The notes: generated from the letters alone by a model not told the origin. DNA of 64,000 bases from Acidimicrobiia bacterium (GCA_023264995.1 JAHFUR010000004.1:62001-126000), one strand, 5' to 3'. Shown: positions 1-7,895, counted from the first letter of the stretch. Translations and numbers: made by a program.

Positions 1-253
1 CGGTGCGGAGCCCCGCCAGTGCGGTGGTGGGCGTGGCCACGCCGGCGATGGTGGTCACCACCGAGGTGGTGGTCGACGGCTTCGGTGCCGCGGTGGTGGG
101 GGCGACGGTGCTGGGGGCGACCGTCGTGGTGGCCGGCACGGCCAGGGCGGCCGCGGCTCGCTCGATGTCGCTCGGGCCCCCGTCGGAGCACGCCGACGCC
201 ACCAGGCCCACGACGCCGGCGAGCAGCACCCACGCCCGGCCGGTCCGTCTCAT
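1..253 (-). CDS. putative lipoprotein, 3' end outside the window
   Basis: The reading frame starts at an ATG (251-253 on the complement) and is open to the window edge, giving the first 84 residues. It begins with an Arg-rich n-region (MRRTGRAW), a hydrophobic stretch and a lipobox ending in Cys (VASAC, Cys at about residue 22), so it should be exported and lipid-anchored. The following residues are a low-complexity Ala/Thr/Pro/Val linker typical of actinobacterial surface lipoproteins. The functional domain lies beyond the window, so no role can be given. It lies 20 bp downstream of the DUF3105 gene on the same strand. Confidence 0.6.
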   Translation of the reverse strand, partial: MRRTGRAWVLLAGVVGLVASACSDGGPSDIERAAAALAVPATTTVAPSTVAPTTAAPKPSTTTSVVTTIAGVATPTTALAGLRT

Positions 254-273
254 CCCATGCAGTGTCGCGCGCG

Positions 274-1026
274 TCAGTGGGGGATCTTCTCGGGGCCCTT
301 GTTCCGGTATGCCGTGACGAACCGTTCGAGCGCGGCACTGTCGGGCCGCTGGCAGAGCAACCGGCGGTGCCACGCCGTCGCCGCGACCGGGACGGCGGTC
401 ATGGACGCCCGAGGCGCCAGCAGCACATCACGGTCGTAGCGCTGGGCCAGCGACGTCAGGGAGCCGAGCGTGGCGGCGTCGACGTCGGGCCGGTACCAGA
501 TGGTCACATAGCCGTGCTCGAGAGCATGGACGATCTGGCCGTCAGGTGGCGTGTCGGCGGCGGTGAAGACGCCGGGGGGAGCCGCGGTGGGGTTGTGGTT
601 CCCGCCGGCGGGCGGGTTGACCTTGTAGGTGAGGTCGCCGCTGATGTGGTTCTTCCCCGGCCCGGCGTCGGAGTCGGACTTGGAGTCGTACTTGCAGTTG
701 CCGCTGGCCTGAAGGTCGCTGACCACCCGGTCGTTGGAGCGCCGGCTGTTGACGATGGTGACCGTGAGCAGGGCCAGGACGGCCACCAGGCCACCCACCA
801 CGAGCGCGCGGGTCCGGGACTCCTTGCGCCGGCGGGCCGCCTCGGCCGCGGCCAAGCGCTCCGAGCGCGTGGGGCCCGTGCGCTCGCGAGCCGACTTGGC
901 CGCCGGCTTGGCCGGCGCGCCGGGCCCGGTGCCCCCCGCCTTTGCCGCCGGCGTGGCCGGCCGCTTGGCCGCCGGCCGGGCGCCGGACTGCGGGCGCGGC
1001 GAGGGCCGCTTCTTCTTGGAGGCCAT
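274..1026 (-). CDS. DUF3105 membrane-anchored protein
   Basis: 250-residue protein with a Lys/Arg/Ala/Pro-rich cytoplasmic N-terminus, one membrane segment near residues 83-103 (ALVVGGLVAVLALLTVTIVN) and an exported C-terminal DUF3105 domain. Family hallmarks are visible: NPPAGGNHNP followed by a HALEHGYVTIWY block. DUF3105 has no established biochemical role; the conserved His residues suggest a metal or ligand site (inference). An in-frame start 27 bp upstream (1053) exists, but the MASKKKRP start fits the basic N-terminus better. It is divergent from the thioredoxin-fold gene at 1068, so a shared promoter region of about 40 bp is likely. Confidence 0.8.
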   Translation of the reverse strand: MASKKKRPSPRPQSGARPAAKRPATPAAKAGGTGPGAPAKPAAKSARERTGPTRSERLAAAEAARRRKESRTRALVVGGLVAVLALLTVTIVNSRRSNDRVVSDLQASGNCKYDSKSDSDAGPGKNHISGDLTYKVNPPAGGNHNPTAAPPGVFTAADTPPDGQIVHALEHGYVTIWYRPDVDAATLGSLTSLAQRYDRDVLLAPRASMTAVPVAATAWHRRLLCQRPDSAALERFVTAYRNKGPEKIPH

Positions 1027-1067
1027 GGTGGCCGAGGTTAGTGCCGCGTTCACCTACCATCGCCGTC

Positions 1068-1535
1068 ATGCTGCACATCGGCGACAAGGCCCCCTCCTTC
1101 ACGCTGCCGGCGGTCGACGGCGGCGCTGAGGTCACCGACCCGTGGACGGCTGCGCCCGCCGGCGGCTCCACCATCGTCGCCTTTTTCAAGGTGAGCTGCC
1201 CGGTCTGCAAGATGGTCGCCCCCATGCTGACGACCCTCGCCGAGGGGGGTGCCCGCGTGGTGGCTGTGGGCGAGGACCCACCCGAGGCCATCGCCCGGTA
1301 CAACGAGACCGAGGGCCAGCGGGTGCCCGCGGTGAGCGAGCCGTCGCCCTACCGAGTGTCGGAGGCATACGGGCTTGAGGCCGTCCCCACCGTGTTCCGC
1401 ATCGCCCCCGACGGCGAGATCCTGCAGGCCATCGCCGGCTGGGGACGCGACACGTGGAACGAGCTGGCCGCCAGCGTGGGTGTCGAGCCCCTGTCCACCC
1501 CCGACGACGGCCTCCGCCCCTACCGCCCGGGCTGA
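1068..1535 (+). CDS. thioredoxin-fold (TlpA/peroxiredoxin-like) protein
   Basis: 155-residue single-domain protein starting MLHIGDKAPSFTLPAVDGG, the usual AhpC/TlpA-type opening. A CxxC redox motif (CPVC, about residues 44-47) follows the strand IVAFFKVS, and a cis-Pro region (EAVPTVFRI) lies near residues 106-114. It has no signal peptide, so it is probably a cytoplasmic disulfide oxidoreductase or thiol peroxidase-like protein. A longer frame opens at 942 but would run through the divergent DUF3105 gene; the ATG at 1068 begins exactly at the domain edge. The physiological substrate is unknown. Confidence 0.8.
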   Translation: MLHIGDKAPSFTLPAVDGGAEVTDPWTAAPAGGSTIVAFFKVSCPVCKMVAPMLTTLAEGGARVVAVGEDPPEAIARYNETEGQRVPAVSEPSPYRVSEAYGLEAVPTVFRIAPDGEILQAIAGWGRDTWNELAASVGVEPLSTPDDGLRPYRPG

Positions 1536-1552
1536 GGCAGCCGCAACATGCA

Positions 1553-1571
1553 CTGACCCCGTGCGGGTCAG
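1553..1571. terminator. short hairpin between convergent genes
   Basis: CTGACCC-CGTGC-GGGTCAG forms a perfect 7-bp stem with a 5-nt loop exactly between the stop codons of two convergent genes. There is no T-tract on either side, so termination efficiency is uncertain. Confidence 0.4.
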
Positions 1572-1572
1572 C

Positions 1573-2865
1573 TCACGAGCTCACATCCTGGTGACGGTCG
1601 GCCACGCCCTGGCCTGTCGAACTGTCACCGGTCGGCATCGGGTCGTCGAGGGCCGCCACGAGGTCGGGCCGGGCCAGCCCGGCGGCCACGACGACGGTCA
1701 GGAAGAGGGCGGCGCAGCCGCCGGTGACGGTGCGCAGGCCGAGACGGTCGCCCAACGCCCCCTGCAGGACCGCTCCGAGCGGATAGACGATGCCCAGCGC
1801 CACCATGTAGAGGCTGAGCACCCGCGCTCGCAGGGCCGCCGGCGCCCGCAGCTGCACGACCGTGCCCAACCCGGACAGGACGCCCACGTAGGCGGCGCCG
1901 ACCGCGACCAGCACGACCGTGGCGACGGCCAGCGTCGGCGCAACAGCGTAGGCCGCCAGCAGGAAGGGCAGCACCAACAGGTCGGCCACCAAGACCCGCC
2001 GGCGCCCGAACCGCCCGGCCAGGGGGGCCACGCTCAGGGCGCCGGCCACCGCCCCCACCCCCTGGGCACCGATGAGCAGCGACGTCGCCCCCTCGCCGCC
2101 GGCGAACAGCTTCACCGTCACCGCCGGGATCAGAGCGATGAAGGGCGACAGCAGGAGGGCAACGACCCCGATGGTCATGATGGCCGTCCGGCACCCCGGT
2201 TCGCCCCGGGCACCCCGGGCGCCGGCGGCGATGCGGGCCCGCAACCCGGGCGGCTCGTCGCTCACCACCGGCGGCTTGATGCGCACGAGCAGCAGCGCCA
2301 CCATGACGGCGCCGTAGGAGACGGCGTTCAGCGTGAAGGCCCACGTGTAGGAGCCGACCACCAGCACCACGCCGGCCAGCACCGGCCCGACCACCCGGCC
2401 CATGTTGTACTGGGCCATCGACAGCGAGCTGGCGCCAAGCAGGTCGTCACGGTCCACCAGGTCGGGGAGGATGGCCTGGTAAGCGGGGAAGCCCAGCGCG
2501 GTCATACAGCCGCCGGCGAAGACGACCGCGGTCACGCCGAGCGCCGAGGCGTGCCCGGTGCCGACCAGGACGGCCAGCAGGGCGGCGAACACCGTCTCGC
2601 CGACGGTCGTGGCCAGGAGCAGGTGCCGGCGGTCGACCCGGTCGGCGATGGCGCCGCCGACGGGCGACAGCACCCCGACGGGCACGAAGGCGGCCGCGGC
2701 CACCAGGCCGGTCCAGCGGGCCTGCCCGGTCAGCTCGGTGACCAGGACACCCACGGCCACCGTCTGGAGCCACGAGCCGATGTTGGAGACGAGCGCCGCG
2801 CTCCACACCAGGGCGAAGTCCCGCCGGCGCAGGGGGCGAAGCGACGCCAGGGAGAGGACCTTCAC
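1573..2865 (-). CDS. MFS transporter
   Basis: 430-residue polytopic protein with about 12 hydrophobic segments. It carries the major-facilitator loop 2-3 signature (GGAIADRVDRRHLL, near residues 63-76) and a second-half equivalent (APLAGRFGRRRVL). The architecture matches the MFS_3/enterobactin-exporter-like subfamily of drug or siderophore exporters; the substrate is unknown. The start is taken as the GTG whose last bases overlap the stop of the upstream gene (GTGA). This predicts translational coupling with the isocitrate-lyase-family gene. The frame is open further upstream only because it is antisense-free through that gene. Confidence 0.8.
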   Translation of the reverse strand: MKVLSLASLRPLRRRDFALVWSAALVSNIGSWLQTVAVGVLVTELTGQARWTGLVAAAAFVPVGVLSPVGGAIADRVDRRHLLLATTVGETVFAALLAVLVGTGHASALGVTAVVFAGGCMTALGFPAYQAILPDLVDRDDLLGASSLSMAQYNMGRVVGPVLAGVVLVVGSYTWAFTLNAVSYGAVMVALLLVRIKPPVVSDEPPGLRARIAAGARGARGEPGCRTAIMTIGVVALLLSPFIALIPAVTVKLFAGGEGATSLLIGAQGVGAVAGALSVAPLAGRFGRRRVLVADLLVLPFLLAAYAVAPTLAVATVVLVAVGAAYVGVLSGLGTVVQLRAPAALRARVLSLYMVALGIVYPLGAVLQGALGDRLGLRTVTGGCAALFLTVVVAAGLARPDLVAALDDPMPTGDSSTGQGVADRHQDVSS

Positions 2866-3728
2866 TCGGGCGATTGGTACCTGGCCTCCAGCCGGTAGTG
2901 GCTGTCGAGGTCGACCACGCGGTTGAACTCGTCGAACCCGGTCACCAGGTCGAGGTGGTTGCGCAGGGTGCCCTGGTCGGCGAGCACCTGGTAGGCCGTG
3001 CCCACCGACTTGGCCATGGCGAAGAGCCCCGACAGGGGCGACACGATCAGGTCGAAGCCGAGGTCGTGCAGCTCGGCGGGGGTGAGGAGCGGGGTCTTCC
3101 CGGCCTCGATCATGTTGGCCACCAGGACCACTCCAGGCAGGGCCTCGGCCACCGCCCGCATCTCCTCCGCCGACTCCGGGGCCTCGACGAACACCGCGTC
3201 GACACCGAGCTCGGCCGCCATCCGGGCCCGCAGGATGGCCTCGTCGAGGCCTTCGGCGGCCCGGGCGTCGGTGCGGGCCACGACGAACAGCTTCCACCGG
3301 TGGTCGAGGGCGGCCTGGAGCTTGCCCAGCCAGTCCTCCCGCGGCACGACCCGCTTGCCGGCCATGTGGCCGCACTTCTTCGGCCACACCTGGTCCTCGA
3401 GGAAGATGCCGGCGGCGCCGGCGGCCTCGAACAGCTCGACGGTGCGGATGGTGTTGAGGGCGTTGCCACCGCCCGTGTCCCCGTCGACGACCACCGCACA
3501 TCCCCCGACCGTGCGGCACACCCTGCGGGCCACGTCGGCCATCTCGGCCTGGGTCAGGTACCCGAAATCCGGTAGGCCGAGCAGGCTGGCCGCGGTGGCG
3601 TAGCCCGAGAGGAACAGGACCTCGAACCCGGCGTCACTGGCCAGGCGCCCCGACAGTGCGTCCCAGACGCCTGGCATGAGCACGGTCTGGCCCGATCCGA
3701 GCTGGGAACGGAGGTGGTCGCCATTCAC
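2862..3728 (-). CDS. isocitrate lyase/PEP mutase family protein
   Basis: 288-residue member of the isocitrate lyase/phosphoenolpyruvate mutase superfamily, a TIM-barrel group acting on C-C or P-C bonds of 2-hydroxy or oxo acids (2-methylisocitrate lyase, oxaloacetate hydrolase, phosphonopyruvate enzymes). Visible motifs are the substrate/Mg region VVDGDTGGGNALN and EDQVWPKKCGH, with the KKCGH catalytic-loop signature retaining the Cys used by lyases. The lyase-type loop favours a C-C lyase over a PEP mutase, but the exact substrate cannot be assigned. The start is GTG. It follows a lipoprotein-type gene region and is coupled by a GTGA overlap to the downstream MFS transporter, suggesting an organic-acid uptake or efflux unit. 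Confidence 0.8.
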   Translation of the reverse strand: MNGDHLRSQLGSGQTVLMPGVWDALSGRLASDAGFEVLFLSGYATAASLLGLPDFGYLTQAEMADVARRVCRTVGGCAVVVDGDTGGGNALNTIRTVELFEAAGAAGIFLEDQVWPKKCGHMAGKRVVPREDWLGKLQAALDHRWKLFVVARTDARAAEGLDEAILRARMAAELGVDAVFVEAPESAEEMRAVAEALPGVVLVANMIEAGKTPLLTPAELHDLGFDLIVSPLSGLFAMAKSVGTAYQVLADQGTLRNHLDLVTGFDEFNRVVDLDSHYRLEARYQSPE

Positions 3729-3737
3729 GGATCGGCC

Positions 3738-4214
3738 TCAGGACAGGCCGCAGTGGGCCTGGGTGTAGCGGTTCAGGTTGGCCAGGGCCGTCTGGAACGC
3801 CGGGTCCTGGAGCTTGGCCAGGGCGTCGGGGGTCTTGCTGAGATCGAAGTTGTTCTTCTGGAGAGCGGTCAGGGCCGCGCTGGCCGTGGTGGCCACCACG
3901 CCGACGTCGGCCTTGATGGCGGCCGGGGCGGTGGCCTGGGCCTGGCGGATGGCCGCCTCGGCATCGGTGGTCTCCGCTTTCAGCTTGGCCGGGTCGGCGG
4001 CCGCCGGGATGAGGGCGGCGAACTTCTCGGTGTAGGTGCGAGCCAGCTGGCAGAACGGCGTGCCCGCCTGGTCCTTGCCCGTCACCGCGGTTGTCGCCGT
4101 CGTGGCCGGCGGGGCGGTCGTGGCCGCCGGCGCCGCCGTCTTGTCGGAACCGCCACCACAGCCGGTCAAGCCGAGCACGGCTACCAGCCCGAGACCTACA
4201 ACCAGTCGTCGCAT
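3738..4214 (-). CDS. small lipoprotein of unknown function
   Basis: 158-residue lipoprotein: MRR n-region, hydrophobic core, lipobox LTGC with Cys at about residue 18, then an Ala/Thr/Pro linker to residue 45. The exported domain is predicted all-helical (KFAALIPAAADPAKL..., ATTDAEAAIRQAQ...) with two Cys (PFCQLA and AHCGLS) that could form a disulfide. An upstream in-frame extension to 4346 is rejected because the ATG at 4212-4214 starts a textbook signal peptide. Its stop lies 9 bp before the start of the isocitrate-lyase-family gene on the same strand. This layout recurs in actinobacterial secreted helical proteins without known function. Confidence 0.7.
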   Translation of the reverse strand: MRRLVVGLGLVAVLGLTGCGGGSDKTAAPAATTAPPATTATTAVTGKDQAGTPFCQLARTYTEKFAALIPAAADPAKLKAETTDAEAAIRQAQATAPAAIKADVGVVATTASAALTALQKNNFDLSKTPDALAKLQDPAFQTALANLNRYTQAHCGLS

Positions 4215-4349
4215 GACGACGACGCTAGTGGCTCGTGCGATTGCGGCGCCCCTCGGCGGGTCACCACGCGCGCACGTACCGGCGTCAGGAGAGCGCGCCG
4301 CTACGGACGCCGTCCCACATGTTGGAGTACACCCAGGCTCGGGCATGCT

Positions 4350-5096
4350 TCAGGCGATCAGGGTCGCCTCCTCGATGTTGATCATGCGGGCGTAGAGGAT
4401 TTGCTCGTTCACCTCGAGGTTGTTGATGAGCGACAGGGCGGCGACGATGCCTCGGCCGACCAGCTCGGCCTCGACCTCGCCGAACTGGACTTCGAGGAGC
4501 ACGTTGTCGGCGCGCTCGTCGTTCGAAACGCTGTGAGGGTCCTGCCAGGTGCCGGCGGCGGTCAACTCGGTGGAGGCCTTCATGAAGTCGAGGGCGCCCG
4601 ACTTGAACCGGGGTAGTGCCATCGTCAGCAGCTCCTGCTGCACCCGGACGAGGTGCGTGCCGTTCGAATCGTCGCCGAACAGGAGGGCGAACAGCACGTC
4701 CTTGGCCAGGGTCAGCAGGGCGTCACCCTCGGTCGAACGGTCGGCCGGGCCGATGAGGGCCGTCCCCTTGTCCGGCGCCGTCGCCGCCAGGTGGCCGGCG
4801 GCGATCAGACCGTCGCGGGTGGCGCCGCCGTGGTCGGCGAGGAAGGCCTCCAGCTTGGGCTGGTCGAGTGCGAGGCTGGTCACGCGGGACAGGCGGTCGG
4901 CGCGGGCCTTGGCCTTGGCCTCCATGACGATGCGGCGGTCGGCCTCCTCGAGGCTGTGGGCGTCGAGCGTCAGGCGGACGACCTGGTCGACGAGCCAGTC
5001 CCGGTCGCGGGTAGCCAACTCGGCCCGCAGCCGTTCCTCGAACAGCGGGACCAGCTCGCGGTTGATCGTCCGGACAATGCTCTCAATGGTCGCCAC
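4350..5096 (-). CDS. unknown protein
   Basis: 248-residue soluble, mainly helical protein that I do not recognise. The start is taken as GTG (5094-5096) because GGAGG sits 8 nt upstream; an ATG at 5127-5129 would add 11 residues but has no ribosome-binding site. The sequence opens with a charged helical region (VRTINRELVPLFEERLRAEL). It lacks signal peptide, membrane segments and cysteines, and ends with LEVNEQILYARMINIEEATLIA. It is divergent from the dienelactone-hydrolase-like gene with about 137 bp between starts. No function is proposed. Confidence 0.6.
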   Translation of the reverse strand: MATIESIVRTINRELVPLFEERLRAELATRDRDWLVDQVVRLTLDAHSLEEADRRIVMEAKAKARADRLSRVTSLALDQPKLEAFLADHGGATRDGLIAAGHLAATAPDKGTALIGPADRSTEGDALLTLAKDVLFALLFGDDSNGTHLVRVQQELLTMALPRFKSGALDFMKASTELTAAGTWQDPHSVSNDERADNVLLEVQFGEVEAELVGRGIVAALSLINNLEVNEQILYARMINIEEATLIA

Positions 5097-5232
5097 GGTG
5101 TCACCCTCCAAGGTCGGCGTGCGGACCATCGTCGCGTCCAGATCGGCTCAATGCCCTGCGGTCCGTTCCGCCGCAGGCCGCCCCGTTGCCCTTCCCCGTT
5201 GCGGGCCCGGACGTGGGACTAGCTTCGCCAGC

Positions 5233-5964
5233 GTGTGCTACCACGGCGATGCCCGCCCGCCCCTGGCCCCGGTCCGGGCCGGGGTGGCGTCCGGCGGCGA
5301 CATGGTGATGCGGTCCGTCGACGGGAGCTACTTCACGGCCCATTTCGCCCACCCCGACATCCCGTCGGCGACGGGCGTCGTCATCCTTCCCGATGGCCGC
5401 GGGCTGCACGACTTCTACCGGGACCTGGCCCACCGCTTCGCCGAGGCCGGCCACCACGCCGTGGCCATCGACTACTTCGGCCGCTCCGCGGGCACGACCG
5501 CCCGGGCCGACGACTTTGACTTCCGCGATCACGTTGCCCAGATGGAGCCGGCCGATGTCGACGGTGACGTGGCCGCCGCTGCCGCCTGGCTCGGCCGGGC
5601 GGCGACGACCGCCGTGACCGTCGGGTTCGGCCTGGGCGGGGCCCTGTCGTGGCGGCAGTCGGCCGCCAACCCCGCGCTGTCAGGGTGCGTCGGCTTCTAC
5701 GGCACACCCGACCACGCTCGCGACGCGATCCCCCGCATGCGGGCACCGGTCCTCCTCCTGGCCGCCGGCCAGGACCAGACGCCGGTCAGCGAGGTCGAGG
5801 CCTTCGCCGCCGACGTCCGGGCCGCCGGGACCAAGGCCGACCTCCACGTCTACCCCGACGCCCCCCACGGCTTCTTCGACCGCCACTTCGACGACGACTA
5901 CGAGGGCGAGTGCGCCGACGCCTGGCGGCGCATCCTCGAGTTCATCGAGGCCCGCCGGGACTGA
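5233..5964 (+). CDS. dienelactone hydrolase family protein, nucleophile replaced by Gly
   Basis: 243-residue alpha/beta-hydrolase of the dienelactone hydrolase family (PF01738). The GTG start is chosen because the first residues (CYHGDARPPLAPV) match the usual family N-terminus; an internal ATG would remove it. The acid and histidine positions are retained: AAGQDQTPV (Asp) and DAPHGFFDRHFDD (His). The nucleophile elbow, normally GxCxGG or GxSxGG, reads GFGLGG with Gly133 (codon GGC, 5629-5631) at the nucleophile position. Either the protein is not a classical hydrolase or a base differs from the true sequence. It is followed by a short gap and a SnoaL-like fragment. Confidence 0.75.
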   Translation: MCYHGDARPPLAPVRAGVASGGDMVMRSVDGSYFTAHFAHPDIPSATGVVILPDGRGLHDFYRDLAHRFAEAGHHAVAIDYFGRSAGTTARADDFDFRDHVAQMEPADVDGDVAAAAAWLGRAATTAVTVGFGLGGALSWRQSAANPALSGCVGFYGTPDHARDAIPRMRAPVLLLAAGQDQTPVSEVEAFAADVRAAGTKADLHVYPDAPHGFFDRHFDDDYEGECADAWRRILEFIEARRD

Positions 5965-6026
5965 AATTTGGCGGTGAAGAGCGCCGACGGCTCGGCCTGG
6001 GTACGTTGTTGCCCGCCTGTCGCCGG

Positions 6027-6344
6027 ATGCACGCTTGGCCCCAGGACCTGAGATCCTCGAGGGTCGGGCTGGCGGGGAGCGGCCAGAACAGCGTCGACGG
6101 CCATTGGACGATCGAGGAGATCTTCTCGACGGCCGACCGCGTCATCGTGCGATGGACTGGGAGCGGGACCCACGTCGGCGAGATCAACGGCATCCCGCCG
6201 ACGAACCGGCCCATCAGGGTGGATGCCATCTCGGTCCACCGCATGGATGGCGGCAAGATCGCCGAGACGTGGGAGGTGTGGGACACGCTGGGCTTGCTGC
6301 AACAGATCGGGGTCGTGCCTGCGCCAGGAGCCGCCGGCGGGTAG
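6027..6344 (+). CDS. N-terminally truncated SnoaL-like/ester cyclase family protein
   Basis: About 105 residues. The C-terminal two-thirds is a clear SnoaL-like (NTF2-fold) segment: EIFSTADRVIVRWTGSGTHVGEINGIPPTNR, then ISVHRMDGGKIAETWEVWDTLGLLQQIG. Family members normally carry roughly 70 further N-terminal residues forming the first helices; only 62 bp separate the preceding stop codon from this start, so those helices are absent. The segment between residue 1 and about 30 does not resemble the family. It is probably a decayed gene or a fragment, although the frame is intact to its stop. Confidence that it is expressed as a functional protein is low. Confidence 0.45.
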   Translation: MHAWPQDLRSSRVGLAGSGQNSVDGHWTIEEIFSTADRVIVRWTGSGTHVGEINGIPPTNRPIRVDAISVHRMDGGKIAETWEVWDTLGLLQQIGVVPAPGAAGG

Positions 6345-6443
6345 ATCAGGTCGGCCGGTCAGCTGGCCGTTGCCCGAAGATCCGCCTTTGCCGGACCGAC
6401 CGGGCCCCATCCCGGGCATTGCCTGGCACTACGCTTGCTGCCC

Positions 6444-6941
6444 ATGAGCAACGTGTTCTTCGACATCACAATCGACGGGCGAGCCGCGGGCAGGATCGTC
6501 TTCACGCTCTACGATGACATCGTCCCCATCACGGCCAGGAACTTCCGGGAGCTGGCCACCGGGCAGAACGGGTACGGCTACAAGGGCTCACCCTTTCACC
6601 GGGTGATACCCCAGTTCATGCTGCAGGGTGGCGACTTCACCCGGGGCGACGGCACGGGTGGTAAGAGCATCTACGGCGCGAAGTTCGCCGACGAGAACTT
6701 CCAGGTCAAGCACACGAAGCCCGGCCTCCTTTCCATGGCCAACGCCGGCCCGAACACGAACGGCTCGCAGTTCTTCATCACCACCGCCGCCACCAATTGG
6801 CTGGACGGGAAGCACGTCGTGTTCGGCGAGGTCGCCGAGGGCATGGACGTCGTGACGGCCATCGAGAAGCACGGGTCGCAGGGCGGGGCACCCGACGCCA
6901 AGATCACGGTCGCCGAATCGGGCGTCGTGACGACGGACTGA
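6444..6941 (+). CDS. eukaryotic-type cyclophilin A-like peptidyl-prolyl isomerase
   Basis: 165-residue single-domain cyclophilin (EC 5.2.1.8) catalysing cis-trans isomerisation of X-Pro bonds, predicted cytoplasmic. It has the complete active-site set of the eukaryotic CypA subfamily: FHRVIPQFM (Arg53, Phe58, Met59), QGGDF (Gln61), NGSQFFI (Phe111), Trp119 and His124 in [11 protein letters not shown]. It also keeps runs typical of eukaryotic CypA, such as GTGGKSIYG and [15 protein letters not shown]. The Trp is the cyclosporin-binding residue, often lost in bacterial PpiA/PpiB. The start ATG at 6444 gives MSNVFFDI. It is immediately followed, 12 bp later, by the profilin homologue, so the two are probably co-transcribed. 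Confidence 0.92.
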   Translation: MSNVFFDITIDGRAAGRIVFTLYDDIVPITARNFRELATGQNGYGYKGSPFHRVIPQFMLQGGDFTRGDGTGGKSIYGAKFADENFQVKHTKPGLLSMANAGPNTNGSQFFITTAATNWLDGKHVVFGEVAEGMDVVTAIEKHGSQGGAPDAKITVAESGVVTTD

Positions 6942-6953
6942 GGGGGTTCGCTC

Positions 6954-7346
6954 GTGCCGGGATGGCAGGAGTTCCTGGACATGGCAGTGAAGGACACGCA
7001 GGTGAAGTCGGCCGGGATCTTCGGGCAGGACGGCGTGATGTGGGCGGCCACCGACGACGTCCAACCCACACCAGCCGAGGTCCGCAACCTCCTCGACGGC
7101 ATCCATGACAACAGCAAGTTCCACGAGAACGGTGTCGTCGTCGGTGGGGCGAGGTACCAGTTCGTCGTGCCGCTCTCCGGGGGCCCGGCGCCCGACCTGA
7201 CCGGCGTGGTGGGGCGGAAAGGCGCCACCTCCGTTGAAGTCATCGTCACCGGGAAGGCGGTCGTCGTCGCCACCACCGACGCCCCAGTGTCGCAGCTCAC
7301 CGGGCCCCTGTTCGCGGCGCGCGAGCTGATCAAAATGGGGTTCTGA
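6954..7346 (+). CDS. profilin homologue
   Basis: 130-residue protein aligning over its whole length to eukaryotic profilins (PF00235; actin-monomer and poly-proline binding). The order of hallmarks is: WQEFLD at residues 4-9 (family WQ.YVD), SAGIFGQDGVMWA at 19-31 (family AAIIGHDGSVWA), NGVVVGGARYQF at 59-70, GRKGATSVEVIVTGKAVVV at 87-105 (family GKKGSGGITIKKTGQALVV), and a final helix ending in MGF. The two tryptophans of the poly-Pro site (Trp4, Trp30) are present; Tyr6 of the family is Phe7, and the C-terminal Tyr is absent. Length matches the family (about 125-140). Start GTG has AGGGGG 8 nt upstream. Profilins are characteristic of eukaryotes and known in divergent form from Asgard archaea. 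Confidence 0.8.
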   Translation: MPGWQEFLDMAVKDTQVKSAGIFGQDGVMWAATDDVQPTPAEVRNLLDGIHDNSKFHENGVVVGGARYQFVVPLSGGPAPDLTGVVGRKGATSVEVIVTGKAVVVATTDAPVSQLTGPLFAARELIKMGF

Positions 7347-7397
7347 GGCCCGCCCGGAGCGCCGTCAGCCCGCTTGCACCCGCCGGCGGCCAGGCCC

Positions 7398-7895
7398 CTA
7401 GTCGCGAGGGCGCTCGGGGCCGGTCTCGTCGAAGGCCTGGACCAGCGTGTTCCACGAGAGCGTGGCGCACTTGATGCGGACCGGGAACTTCACCACCCCG
7501 CGCAGCGCCTCGAGCTCCCCCATGTCGACCGTGGGGTCCGGCTCCACCGCTCCGCCGTCGCCACTCTCGGTCCCGCCGAGGCCCCGTTCGTGGATCGACA
7601 TCATGGCCTTGAACGCCCGGATCAGTTCCCGCGTCTCCGCCTCGGTGCGGCCCTTGACCGCCGCGGTCATCATCGACGCCGACGACTGGCTGATCGAGCA
7701 CCCCTGCCCGTCAACCTTGATGTCAGTCACCCGCCCGGTGTCGTCGATGTCGACGTACAGCACGACCTCGTCGCCGCAGAGCGGGTTGAAGCCCTCGACC
7801 CGGTGGGCGGGCGGCGAGGGCAGGGTGCCCCGGTTTCGCGGGCTCCGGTAGTGGTCGAGAATGATCTCCCGGTAGAGATCTTCGAGCCCGGCCAT
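7398..7895 (-). CDS. sufU: iron-sulfur cluster assembly protein SufU
   Basis: 165-residue NifU/IscU-fold protein of the SufU type. It receives sulfur from SufS and passes it to the scaffold. The three conserved Cys are present: NPLCGDEV, GQGCSISQSSAS and RIKCATLSW. The about 20-residue insertion between the second and third Cys (ESGDGGAVEPDPTV) is characteristic of SufU rather than IscU. It is the last gene of the sufC-sufS-sufU cluster; its ATG shares a base with the SufS stop (TGATG). It converges with the profilin gene across a 51-bp gap. Confidence 0.92.
   Translation of the reverse strand: MAGLEDLYREIILDHYRSPRNRGTLPSPPAHRVEGFNPLCGDEVVLYVDIDDTGRVTDIKVDGQGCSISQSSASMMTAAVKGRTEAETRELIRAFKAMMSIHERGLGGTESGDGGAVEPDPTVDMGELEALRGVVKFPVRIKCATLSWNTLVQAFDETGPERPRD

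Noticed and set aside
1573..3519. Apparent 648-residue fusion of the MFS protein with sequence antisense-free through the isocitrate-lyase gene
   Set aside because: The upstream part is an out-of-frame reading of the isocitrate-lyase-family gene; the true start is the GTG overlapping its stop.
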